A stretch of DNA of 11,467 bases from Paracoccaceae bacterium. GTDB taxonomy: Bacteria; Pseudomonadota; Alphaproteobacteria; Rhodobacterales; Rhodobacteraceae. Under the pieces are notes generated by a model. It had not been told where the DNA came from. It made no database searches and worked only from the letters and a program-made list of their open reading frames with translations. The first letter of the stretch is position 1. Each line of letters opens with the position of its first letter. The stretch spans positions 1 to 11,467 of the forward strand of contig JALXER010000337.1 in NCBI GenBank assembly GCA_027069385.1, in the 5' to 3' direction. Made by a program: the position numbers and the translations under genes. This document shows, in pieces, positions 1 through 6,228 of the stretch.

Positions 1-1
1 G

Positions 2-895
2 GAAATGGTCGATGTGAACGTGCATCCGGCCAAGGCCGAAGTACGGTTTCGCGAGCCGGGTATCGTGCGCGGGCTGATCGTTTCGGGGCTGCGCCATGCG
101 CTGGCCGAGGCGGGGCACCGTGCCTCCAGCACCGTGGCCGATGCGACGCTGGGGGCCATGCAGCCCGAACGGCCCGACGCGCCGGTTTACCAGATGCAGG
201 CCCGCCCGCAACGCTATGCGCCCCCCCCGCCCGTGGCGGGATTTGCCGAAGCAGGCGCATGGGGCTCGGGGCGGGTGGAAACGCCGGTAATCGATGAAAC
301 GCCGGCGATGGCCGACCTGCCGCTGGGCGTGGCGCGGGCGCAACTGCACGAGAACTATATTATCGCGCAAACGGCTACCGGCATGGTGATTGTCGACCAG
401 CATGCCGCCCATGAACGGCTGGTATACGAGCGGTTAAAGGCGCAGATGCAGGCCAAGGGGGTTGCCTCGCAGGCGTTGCTGATCCCCGAAATCATCGACC
501 TGCCCGCCGACGACCTGACCCGCCTGCTGGATGCGGCGCAGGATATGGCGGCGCTGGGGCTGGTCTATGAAGCCTTTGGCGAAGGGACGCTTTGTGTGCG
601 CGAAACGCCGGCAATTCTGGGTGAAATCGATGCGCAGGCGCTGATCCGCGACGTGGCCGACCAACTGGCTGATCTGGGCAACAGTCAGACCTTGCGGGCG
701 CAGATCGATGCGGTGCTCAGCCGCATGTCCTGCCACGGCTCGATCCGCTCGGGCCGCCGTATGAGCGCCGATGAAATGAATGCCCTGCTGCGCCAGATGG
801 AAGCAACCCCGCACTCCGGCCAATGCAACCACGGCCGCCCGACCTATGTCGAACTGAACCTGTCCGATATCGAACGCCTGTTCGGTCGCAGCTAG
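2..895 (+). CDS. mutL: DNA mismatch repair protein MutL, C-terminal part (5' end outside window)
   Basis: MutL couples mismatch recognition by MutS to strand incision and excision. The window opens in the codon just before the conserved VDVNVHPAKAEVRF motif, which closes the N-terminal ATPase/transducer region. The ATPase itself therefore lies upstream of the window, and the ATG at 5 is an internal methionine, not the start. A short Pro/Ala-rich linker follows (about residues 50-105 counted from that Met). The C-terminal dimerisation domain comes next. It contains DQHAAHERLVYE near residue 131, which fits the endonuclease motif DQHA(x)2E(x)4E, and later SCHGSIRSG and GQCNHGRPTYVEL, which fit the other metal-site motifs. 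MutL proteins with these motifs nick DNA themselves, unlike E. coli MutL, which depends on MutH. The frame runs intact to a TAG stop at 893-895. The identification is secure. Confidence 0.96.
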   Translation, partial: EMVDVNVHPAKAEVRFREPGIVRGLIVSGLRHALAEAGHRASSTVADATLGAMQPERPDAPVYQMQARPQRYAPPPPVAGFAEAGAWGSGRVETPVIDETPAMADLPLGVARAQLHENYIIAQTATGMVIVDQHAAHERLVYERLKAQMQAKGVASQALLIPEIIDLPADDLTRLLDAAQDMAALGLVYEAFGEGTLCVRETPAILGEIDAQALIRDVADQLADLGNSQTLRAQIDAVLSRMSCHGSIRSGRRMSADEMNALLRQMEATPHSGQCNHGRPTYVELNLSDIERLFGRS

Positions 896-902
896 ACCGG
901 GT

Positions 903-928
903 GCGTTTTGAAACAAGTTTCAAAACGC
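903..928. repeat. Perfect 12-bp palindrome just after mutL
   Basis: GCGTTTTGAAAC at 903-914 and its exact reverse complement GTTTCAAAACGC at 917-928 are separated by only AA. It begins 7 bases after the mutL stop and overlaps the TTG at 908 that opens the transposase remnant's frame. As RNA it would be a strong stem with a very tight loop. No T run follows, so it is a poor classical terminator. It could end or stabilise the mutL mRNA, or be a leftover of the mobile element. Its presence is seen directly; its role is inferred. Confidence 0.6.
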
Positions 929-1160
929 GTTGTGCCGTGGTCGCGACTGGAAGCGTTGATCGCGCCGCATTACACGCGTCCGCGCAAGGGCCGCCCGCAG
1001 AAGCCCCTTTCGGTGATGCTTCGGATTTATTTCCTGCAGCAATGGTACGGGCTTTCCGACCCCGGGGCCGAGGAGGCGCTTTATGACATACATAGCAGGC
1101 GCGACCCGGCCATGAGCCAGTCAAAGAAGGGCAACCAGTGGTATTTCGGTATAGCCAAAC
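908..1160 (+). pseudogene. IS5-family transposase remnant, N-terminal part with internal deletion
   Basis: The reading frame encodes a segment typical of the IS5-type transposase N-terminus: VVPWSRLEALIAPHY, then GRPQKPLSVMLRIYFLQQW, then LSDPGAEEALYDI. Immediately after this, at about 1097, it jumps to RRDPAMSQSKKGNQWYFG. In full-length relatives that motif lies roughly 80-100 residues further on (comparison from memory). The jump is in frame, so this is a clean internal deletion that removes the region expected to hold the first catalytic aspartate. Similarity ends at about 1155-1160. The frame then stops at 1172-1174 after a few unrelated codons. The TTG at 908 is only where the open frame begins; homology is recognisable from about 935. 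The gene cannot encode an active transposase. It lies between mutL and the convergent pan genes. Confidence 0.85.
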
Positions 1161-1412
1161 GACAAAGGGTATGACGGGCAAAATGCTATCGCTGCGGTTA
1201 AACGTTGTGGTGCAACACCCGTCATTCCAGGGCGAAAGACCACGGCCCAATGGCGGCATCCGGACAAGGAATTATATCAGGAGCGTAATCTGGTCGAGCG
1301 TTTCTTCTCTAAAATCAAACACTTCCACCGCATCGCAACACGTTACGACAAACTCGTAAGAAACTATGCAGGATTCCTGTATCGCGTTGCAGCGATAAAA
1401 TGGGCAAAGTGA
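1161..1412 (+). pseudogene. IS5-family (IS427-like) transposase remnant, C-terminal part
   Basis: The frame starting at GAC 1161 reads DKGYDGQNAIAAVKRCG, then GATPVIPGRK, then YQERNLVERFFSKIKHF and RIATRYDKL, and stops with TGA at 1410-1412. DKGYD carries the second catalytic Asp of DDE transposases. YQERNLVERFFSKIK fits the Y-(2)-R-(3)-E-(6)-K signature with the catalytic Glu. A stop codon in this frame at 1152 and the lack of any upstream domain show that the N-terminal part is gone. The NLVERFF...RIATRYDKL style is that of the IS427-like subgroup. The piece just upstream looks like the IS5/IS903-like subgroup, whose C-terminus is different. This is therefore probably the tail of a second element and not a frameshifted end of the first. 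Bases 1415-1430 (GTCAACACGACCTGG) might be a decayed terminal repeat, but no partner end was found. Confidence 0.85.
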
Positions 1413-1474
1413 ATGTCAACACGACCTGGGGTCAGGATCCATTATTCCGACACCACCACCGCCGGATTTGCTTT

Positions 1475-2317
1475 TCAAACCTCGATATTGTCAATTAACC
1501 GGACACCCGCCAGCAATACTGCGGCAAACAGGCGTGACGGGCGGCTGGGTGTCTCTAACAAGGCAAGATCATTTGAGGCACGCAGTTCAAGATAATCCAC
1601 GGATGCGAACCCGGCCTGTTCCAGACGGTCAAGGGCTGCTTCCTGCAGGTCGGCCATGGCCTTGCCCGCGCGCAAATCTGTTGCCATATCTGCCATCACT
1701 TCTGAAAGCACGGGCGCATAGATGCGGGCGCGATCCGACAAAAGCAGGTTGCGCGAGGACATCGCCAGGCCGCCGTCTTCGCGAATGGTGGGGCAGCCGA
1801 TCACATCAATCGGGATATCCAGATCCGCCGCCATACGCCGCACAATTTGGAGTTGCTGGAAATCCTTGTTCCCGAAAAAGGCCATGTCTGCACCCGTTTG
1901 GATAAACAGTTTGGCAACCACCGTTGCCACACCATCAAAATGACCCGGACGGTGGGCACCGCACAGCACATCTGTCAGCCCGTTTACCGAAATACTGGTT
2001 GCAAATCCGGCGGGGTAAATCTGATCGACTTCCGGCACATAGAGCACATCCACCCCAATCGGGGCCAGCTTGCGCGCGTCATCCTGTTCGGTGCGCGGAT
2101 AGTTTTCCAGATCATCGGGGTTGTTGAATTGTTTGGGGTTTACAAAGATGGTTATAATTACCCGGTCCGTGGCTTTCCGGGCCGCTTGTGCCAACGAAAG
2201 ATGCCCCGGATGCAAGGCACCCATGGTCGGAACAATGCCGACACTTTCGCCGTTTGCTTTCCATTTTTCTGTCAAGGTGCGCAGCTTTTCTTTGGTGCGG
2301 ACGATCGGGGCTGTCAT
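1475..2317 (-). CDS. panC: Pantoate--beta-alanine ligase (pantothenate synthetase)
   Basis: This cytoplasmic enzyme joins D-pantoate and beta-alanine, using ATP, to give pantothenate (vitamin B5), the last step before coenzyme A synthesis. The 280-residue product has the usual family length. Visible motifs are the HIGH-like nucleotide-binding segment MGALHPGHLSL (32-42), FVNPKQFNNPDDLENYPR (58-75) around the pantoate site, AHRPGHFDGVATVV (121-134), FFGNKDFQQL (147-156), and the KMSKS-like MSSRN (186-190). The ATG at 2317 follows the panB stop by 14 bases and is preceded by AAGG, so translation from the same mRNA as panB is expected. No clear terminator was seen between the stop and the transposase remnant that converges from the other side. 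Confidence 0.97.
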   Translation of the reverse strand: MTAPIVRTKEKLRTLTEKWKANGESVGIVPTMGALHPGHLSLAQAARKATDRVIITIFVNPKQFNNPDDLENYPRTEQDDARKLAPIGVDVLYVPEVDQIYPAGFATSISVNGLTDVLCGAHRPGHFDGVATVVAKLFIQTGADMAFFGNKDFQQLQIVRRMAADLDIPIDVIGCPTIREDGGLAMSSRNLLLSDRARIYAPVLSEVMADMATDLRAGKAMADLQEAALDRLEQAGFASVDYLELRASNDLALLETPSRPSRLFAAVLLAGVRLIDNIEV

Positions 2318-2331
2318 GGTTGCTTTGCCTT

Positions 2332-3156
2332 TCAGGGGGACTTGGTTGCGAACATATGTTCAGCCGCTGGGAAGCGCCGGTTTCGGACCTCGTCCGCATA
2401 ACAGGCAATGGCTGCCTCGCCCTGAATGCCCAGCGTCGCATAGCGTTTCACAAACCCGGGCTTGAACGCGGTAAACAAACCCAACATGTCATCAACCACA
2501 AGGATCTGGCCATCGCACCCAACCGATGCCCCGATACCTATGGTCGGAATCGCCACGGCCCTGGTGATCCGGTCAGCCAGTGTTTGCGGGATTTTCTCCA
2601 GAACAACCGCAAAAGCACCGGCATCGGCTACGGCTTTGGCATCGGCCAGAATCAGGGCGGCCTGCGCCTCGCGGCCTTGCACCTTGTAGCCGCCCAATGT
2701 GTTGACAGATTGTGGAGTCAGGCCAATATGGGCCATCACCGGAATGCCCCGCGCCGTCAGAAAGGCAATCGTTTCGGCCATATGACACCCCCCTTCCAGC
2801 TTGACCGCTCCGGCCCGGGTTTCGCGCATCAAACGCGCCGCGTTTTCAAAAGCCTGTTGCGGGCTTTGCTCGTAGGAGCCAAACGGCATATCAACAACCA
2901 TCATCGCCCGGCTCAGCCCGCGGGCCACCGCCTGACCATGCATGATCATCATTTCCATGGTCACACCCAATGTCGAGGGCAAGCCATGCAAGACCATCCC
3001 GACGCTGTCGCCCACAAGGACAAAATCGCAATGTGCATCCATCATCTGTGCCATTGGCGTCGTGTAAGCCGTAAGTGAAACCAAAGGTATGCCCCCTTTG
3101 GCGTTCCGGATGTCATCCGGCAAAGGGGCCTTTTTGTTGGACGCAGCAAGCATCAT
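2332..3156 (-). CDS. panB: 3-methyl-2-oxobutanoate hydroxymethyltransferase (ketopantoate hydroxymethyltransferase)
   Basis: PanB transfers a hydroxymethyl group from 5,10-methylene-tetrahydrofolate to 2-oxoisovalerate, making ketopantoate, the committed step to pantothenate. Visible family motifs are LVSLTAYTTPMAQMMD (25-40), VGDSVGMVLHG (48-58), MMVVDMPFGSY (85-95), KLEGG (119-123), VMAHIGLTPQSVN (140-152), VVLEKIP (184-190) and TIGIGASVGCDGQILVVDDMLG (205-226, split here only by reading). The Asp of GDSVGM and the Asp of VDMPFG match the metal ligands, and the Glu of LEKIP matches the catalytic acid. The open frame extends upstream to 3213. I place the start at the tandem ATG ATG (3156/3153) because GGAAG lies 3 or 6 bases before them and because the upstream residues are not PanB-like. 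This gives 274 (or 273) residues, close to the family norm of about 265-280. First gene of panB-panC. Confidence 0.95.
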   Translation of the reverse strand: MMLAASNKKAPLPDDIRNAKGGIPLVSLTAYTTPMAQMMDAHCDFVLVGDSVGMVLHGLPSTLGVTMEMMIMHGQAVARGLSRAMMVVDMPFGSYEQSPQQAFENAARLMRETRAGAVKLEGGCHMAETIAFLTARGIPVMAHIGLTPQSVNTLGGYKVQGREAQAALILADAKAVADAGAFAVVLEKIPQTLADRITRAVAIPTIGIGASVGCDGQILVVDDMLGLFTAFKPGFVKRYATLGIQGEAAIACYADEVRNRRFPAAEHMFATKSP

Positions 3157-3294
3157 AGTCTTCCAATGCCTTTTTCTGACCCAATTGAATTTGCCGGTTA
3201 TCCACCCTGTCACAGGCCCGGTTTTTCTAGGATGTTCCGAATAAAAGCACCAACTAAATTACCCGACTACAAAGATATTTCGCATAAAAAATCC

Positions 3295-3328
3295 AATATT
3301 CCGATCTTGCTTGCAAAATCGAAATATT
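3295..3328. repeat. Imperfect 11-bp inverted repeat upstream of panB
   Basis: AATATTCCGAT at 3295-3305 and ATCGAAATATT at 3318-3328 are inverted copies with one mismatch, separated by 12 bases. Arms of this size and a centre-to-centre distance of about two helical turns would suit a dimeric regulator. No matching regulator is in the window, and AT-rich DNA makes chance arms more likely, so the regulatory reading is tentative. Confidence 0.35.
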
Positions 3329-3417
3329 ATTCCCCCTGGAGCAAAGATATATCATTCGTCAGCATTTTTACCCCTGTAGTGCAGGAGCCGGTCGGGATTA
3401 CCCACCAAACTGCCGCC

Positions 3418-3447
3418 TTGACCCGAAGGCCGGATGCGCCCTATATT
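3418..3447 (+). promoter_or_regulatory. Sigma-70-like promoter, probably giving a leaderless mRNA
   Basis: TTGACC (3418-3423) and TATATT (3442-3447) are separated by 18 bases, and each matches the consensus at five of six positions. The ATG at 3453 starts only 6 bases after the -10 box, where transcription would normally begin. The predicted transcript would therefore have little or no 5' untranslated region, which fits the absence of a Shine-Dalgarno sequence before that ATG. Confidence 0.5.
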
Positions 3448-3452
3448 TTCCC

Positions 3453-3701
3453 ATGACCCGCAAAACCCTTACCCGCGCCTTGAACCCCATGACCGAACCT
3501 GTTCGCGCCGCCTTGCAGGATGCCGGACTGACGGGCGCTTACGAGGCACGCCCCCCGTACCAGCGCAACGATTATCTGGGCTGGATCAACCGCGCCAAGC
3601 GCGACGCCACGCAGCAAAAGCGCCTGAACCAGATGCTGGACGAACTCCGCGCCGAAGATTGTTACATGGGCATGTCCTGGAGCGGAAATTCCCGATCCTG
3701 A
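3453..3701 (+). CDS. Small YdeI/OmpD-associated-like protein (82 aa)
   Basis: The product is short and soluble, with no signal peptide or membrane segment. Its core, AYEARPPYQRNDYLGWINRA followed by KRDATQQKRLNQMLDEL (residues about 29-65), resembles the C-terminal segment of YdeI/OmpD-associated (bacteriocin-protection-like) proteins. In those, a 'yi.WI..AK....r..Ri..m...L' helix pair is typical. Family members are usually about 150-200 residues, so this is a stand-alone version of that segment. The biochemical role of the family is poorly defined and I do not assign one. The start is taken at 3453 because a well-placed promoter would begin transcription there. The alternative ATG at 3489 also lacks a ribosome-binding site. 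The final residues (GMSWSGNSRS) follow the conserved helix and look unconserved. It stands alone on the + strand between two - strand units. Confidence 0.7.
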   Translation: MTRKTLTRALNPMTEPVRAALQDAGLTGAYEARPPYQRNDYLGWINRAKRDATQQKRLNQMLDELRAEDCYMGMSWSGNSRS

Positions 3702-3715
3702 CCTATCCGTTTCTC

Positions 3716-3734
3716 CTTTGCCCGGCGGGCAAAG
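3716..3734. terminator. Candidate hairpin after the YdeI-like gene
   Basis: CTTTGCCC (3716-3723) and GGGCAAAG (3727-3734) form a perfect 8-bp stem with a 3-base loop, 15 bases past the stop at 3701. No T run follows on either strand, so intrinsic termination would be weak. Its place between two convergent genes suggests transcript-end structure serving either strand. Confidence 0.4.
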
Positions 3735-3746
3735 CCTGTTGATGAA

Positions 3747-3766
3747 GGGGGCCGTTTACGGCTCCC
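3747..3766. terminator. Candidate hairpin after the FAD oxidoreductase gene
   Basis: GGGGGCCG (3747-3754) pairs with CGGCTCCC (3759-3766), including one G-T pair, around a TTTA tetraloop. It lies about 20 bases past the stop of the - strand oxidoreductase gene, so it is a candidate 3' end for the long operon. A competing stem, GGCTCC 3760-3765 with GGAGCC 3777-3782, would use some of the same bases. There is no clear T run. Confidence 0.35.
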
Positions 3767-3785
3767 TGAAGAGACAGGAGCCCGG

Positions 3786-6224
3786 TCAGGACTTGATACG
3801 TTCCATTTTCGGGTCATATAGCGGCCCAAGCTGCACCGTGCAGGGCACGCGCTTGGTGGCGACTTCCAGTTCGTAATTACCCCCAAGCACAAAATCCGCA
3901 TCTACCCCGCCAGCATCGCGCACATAGCCGTACCCGATCGATTGCCCCAGCGTATACCCGAACCCGCCCGAGGTCAGCCAACCGACGCGCGCGCCGTTGC
4001 GATAGATGGTCTCGCGGCCTTGCAAAATCACCTCTGGCCCGCAGGTAAAGCACGCCATCAGCTTATTAACGCCGCTGTCCTTTTGCGCCTGCATTGCCTT
4101 GCGCCCTTTGAACGGCATGTCCTTGCGCAGTTTTACCGCCCAGCCCAGCCCCGCCTCGAACGGGGTGTGGTCGGGGCCGATATCGCTGCCCCAGGCACGA
4201 TAGCCCTTCTCCAGCCGCAGGCTTTCTATGGCACGATAGCCGGCATTGACCAGCCCGTGGGCTTTGCCGGCTTCCATCAGCGCCGCATAAACGGCGGTGG
4301 CGTATTCGACCGGCAGGTGCAGCTCCCAGCCCAGCTCGCCCACATAAGTGACCCGCAGCGCCATCACCGGACAGGCGGCAATTGAAACGGTTTTATGGGT
4401 GCCAAAGGCAAAGCCCGCATGGCTGACATCATCGCGCGTTACCGCGCCCAGAATATCGCGCGCCCGTGGCCCCATCAGCGACAGCACCGCATTGGCCGAG
4501 GTGATATCGAACAACTGGCAGTTCAGGCCGTCGGGAATATTGCGGCTGATCCAGTCAAAATCATGGGTGGCAAAGCCGGTGCCGGTGACGATATAGAATT
4601 CATCCTCGGCCACGCGGGCCACGGTCAAATCACATTCGATACCGCCCTTGTCGTTGAGCATCTGGGTATAGACCAGCGCCCCGACCGGCCTGTCAACATC
4701 ATTGGCGCAAATCCAGTTCAGCGCCGCCAGCGCATCGGGGCCTTTCAGGGCAAACTTGGCAAAGCTGGTCTGGTCAAACAACACCGCCGCGTTACGACAG
4801 GCGCGATGCTCGGCCCCTACATTGTCAAACCAGTTCTGGCGTTCGAAACTGTAAATATCGCGCGGCTCCTGCCCCTTGGTGGCGAACCAGTTCGGGCGCT
4901 CCCAGCCCAGTTTCTCGCCAAAACAGGCGCCTTGCGTGGCCAATGTGTCGTAAAGCGGCGATTTGCGGCACGGGCGGCCGCTATCGTGTTCCTCGAACGG
5001 CCAGGCCATGGTGTAATGCTTGCCATAGGCCTCTACGGTGCGGGTGCGCACCCAGTCAGTATCGCGGTGCGGGCGGCCAAAACGGCGGATATCGGCGGAC
5101 CAGAGGTCATAGGGCGGTTCGCCATTGCGCACCCATTCGGCCAGCGCCATGCCCGCGCCCCCGCCCGCAGCAATGCCAAAGGCGTTAAAACCCGCGCCGA
5201 CAAAAAAGTTGCGCAGCTCGGGGGCCTCGCCAATGATGAAATTGCCGTCGGGGGTAAAGCTCTCCGGCCCGTTGGTCAGGGTTTTGATCCCGGCGGTTTC
5301 CAGCGCGGGCACGCGGCCCAGCGCCAGTTCCATCAGCGGTTCGAAATGGTCGAAATTGCTGTCAAGCAAGGTATAGTGGAACCCCTTCGGGATGCCGTTC
5401 ACCGCCCAGGGTATCGGGTTGTTTTCATAGCCGCCCATGACCAGCCCGCCGACCTCCTCCTTGTAATAGGTCAGGCGGTCGGGGTCGCGCAGCGTGGGCA
5501 GGTTTTTGGGCATGCCTTTGATCGGTTCGGTCATCATATACTGGTGTTCCATGCTGACCAGCGGCACGTTCACGCCAAACCGGCCGGCAAAATCGCGGGT
5601 CCACTGCCCCGCGCAAACCACCACCTTTTCGCAGGCAATCCGGCCCTGTTCGGTGATCACCGCAACAATCCGCCCTTTGTCGATCTCAAGGTCCGTGACC
5701 TTACAATCCTCAAAAATCTGCGCCCCCGCCATGCGCGCGCCCTTGGCCAAAGCCTGCGTTATGTCGGACGGGTTCGCCTGCCCGTCGGTGGGCATGAACG
5801 CAGCGCCGATCACGTCGTCAACGTTCATCAGCGGCCACAGCTCCTGCGCCTCGGACGGGGTCAGCAAGTCCATCTGCAAGCCGAACGAATGCGCGGTGGT
5901 GGCCTGACGTTTGACCTCGGTCCAGCGTTCGGGGTTGCAGGCCAGGCGCAAACCGCCATTCATCTTCCAGCCGGTGCCAAGGCCGGTTTCGGCCTCTATG
6001 CTGTTATACAGGTCCACCGAATAGCCCAAAAGCTGGGTGATATTGGCATTGGAGCGCAACTGCCCCACCAGCCCCGCCGCGTGAAACGTGGTGCCGGATG
6101 TCAGCTTTTTGCGCTCCAGCACCGTGACCTCGACCCCCATTTTGGCCAGATGATAAGCGGTAGAGCACCCGATGATGCCGCCGCCGATAATGACGGTCTT
6201 GCTGGAATTCGGAATGGTTTTCAT
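3786..6224 (-). CDS. FAD-dependent oxidoreductase with C-terminal GcvT domain, dimethylglycine/sarcosine dehydrogenase-like
   Basis: The 812-residue product has two modules. The N-terminal FAD-binding (DAO) domain, about residues 8-370, has VIIGGGIIGCSTAYHL (11-26) as the dinucleotide fold and LTSGTTFHAAGLVG (41-54). His48 aligns, from memory, with the histidine that covalently holds FAD in mammalian dimethylglycine dehydrogenase. A linking region leads to a GcvT-like aminomethyltransferase domain (about 455-805), with GGIECDLTV (527-535), RVTYVGELGWELHLP (624-638) and AIESLRLEKGYRAWG (665-679). Family enzymes oxidatively remove an N-methyl group and transfer the one-carbon unit to tetrahydrofolate. 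The exact amine substrate is unknown. The open frame starts at 6257 inside the upstream gene. I choose the ATG at 6224 because it lies 4 bases after the kinase stop and leads directly into the FAD fold. It has no strong ribosome-binding site, which suggests translational coupling. Last gene of the operon. Confidence 0.9.
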   Translation of the reverse strand: MKTIPNSSKTVIIGGGIIGCSTAYHLAKMGVEVTVLERKKLTSGTTFHAAGLVGQLRSNANITQLLGYSVDLYNSIEAETGLGTGWKMNGGLRLACNPERWTEVKRQATTAHSFGLQMDLLTPSEAQELWPLMNVDDVIGAAFMPTDGQANPSDITQALAKGARMAGAQIFEDCKVTDLEIDKGRIVAVITEQGRIACEKVVVCAGQWTRDFAGRFGVNVPLVSMEHQYMMTEPIKGMPKNLPTLRDPDRLTYYKEEVGGLVMGGYENNPIPWAVNGIPKGFHYTLLDSNFDHFEPLMELALGRVPALETAGIKTLTNGPESFTPDGNFIIGEAPELRNFFVGAGFNAFGIAAGGGAGMALAEWVRNGEPPYDLWSADIRRFGRPHRDTDWVRTRTVEAYGKHYTMAWPFEEHDSGRPCRKSPLYDTLATQGACFGEKLGWERPNWFATKGQEPRDIYSFERQNWFDNVGAEHRACRNAAVLFDQTSFAKFALKGPDALAALNWICANDVDRPVGALVYTQMLNDKGGIECDLTVARVAEDEFYIVTGTGFATHDFDWISRNIPDGLNCQLFDITSANAVLSLMGPRARDILGAVTRDDVSHAGFAFGTHKTVSIAACPVMALRVTYVGELGWELHLPVEYATAVYAALMEAGKAHGLVNAGYRAIESLRLEKGYRAWGSDIGPDHTPFEAGLGWAVKLRKDMPFKGRKAMQAQKDSGVNKLMACFTCGPEVILQGRETIYRNGARVGWLTSGGFGYTLGQSIGYGYVRDAGGVDADFVLGGNYELEVATKRVPCTVQLGPLYDPKMERIKS

Positions 6225-6228
6225 GGCA

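Larger units (their letters stand above)
3157..3452. promoter_or_regulatory. AT-rich divergent intergenic region between panB and the YdeI-like gene
   Basis: This stretch of about 300 bases has no credible gene. It is clearly more AT-rich than its surroundings, mostly between 3230 and 3375, and must hold the panB promoter (- strand) and that of the small gene at 3453 (+ strand). Within it are an 11-bp inverted repeat (3295-3328), a direct repeat CAAAGATAT at 3270-3278 and 3342-3350, and a short palindrome CCTGT-C-ACAGG at 3206-3216. I could not pick a convincing -35/-10 pair for panB. Confidence 0.55.

Noticed and set aside
717..1259. 180-codon - strand frame across the mutL end and transposase remnant
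   Set aside because: Compositional shadow; the + strand frames match known families over the same bases.
3157..3213. Extended N-terminus of PanB beginning at 3213
   Set aside because: The extra 19 residues do not resemble PanB, and a GGAAG ribosome-binding site precedes the internal ATG pair at 3156/3153.
3206..3216. Short palindrome CCTGT-C-ACAGG upstream of panB
   Set aside because: A 5-bp arm is too short to call a site without conservation data.
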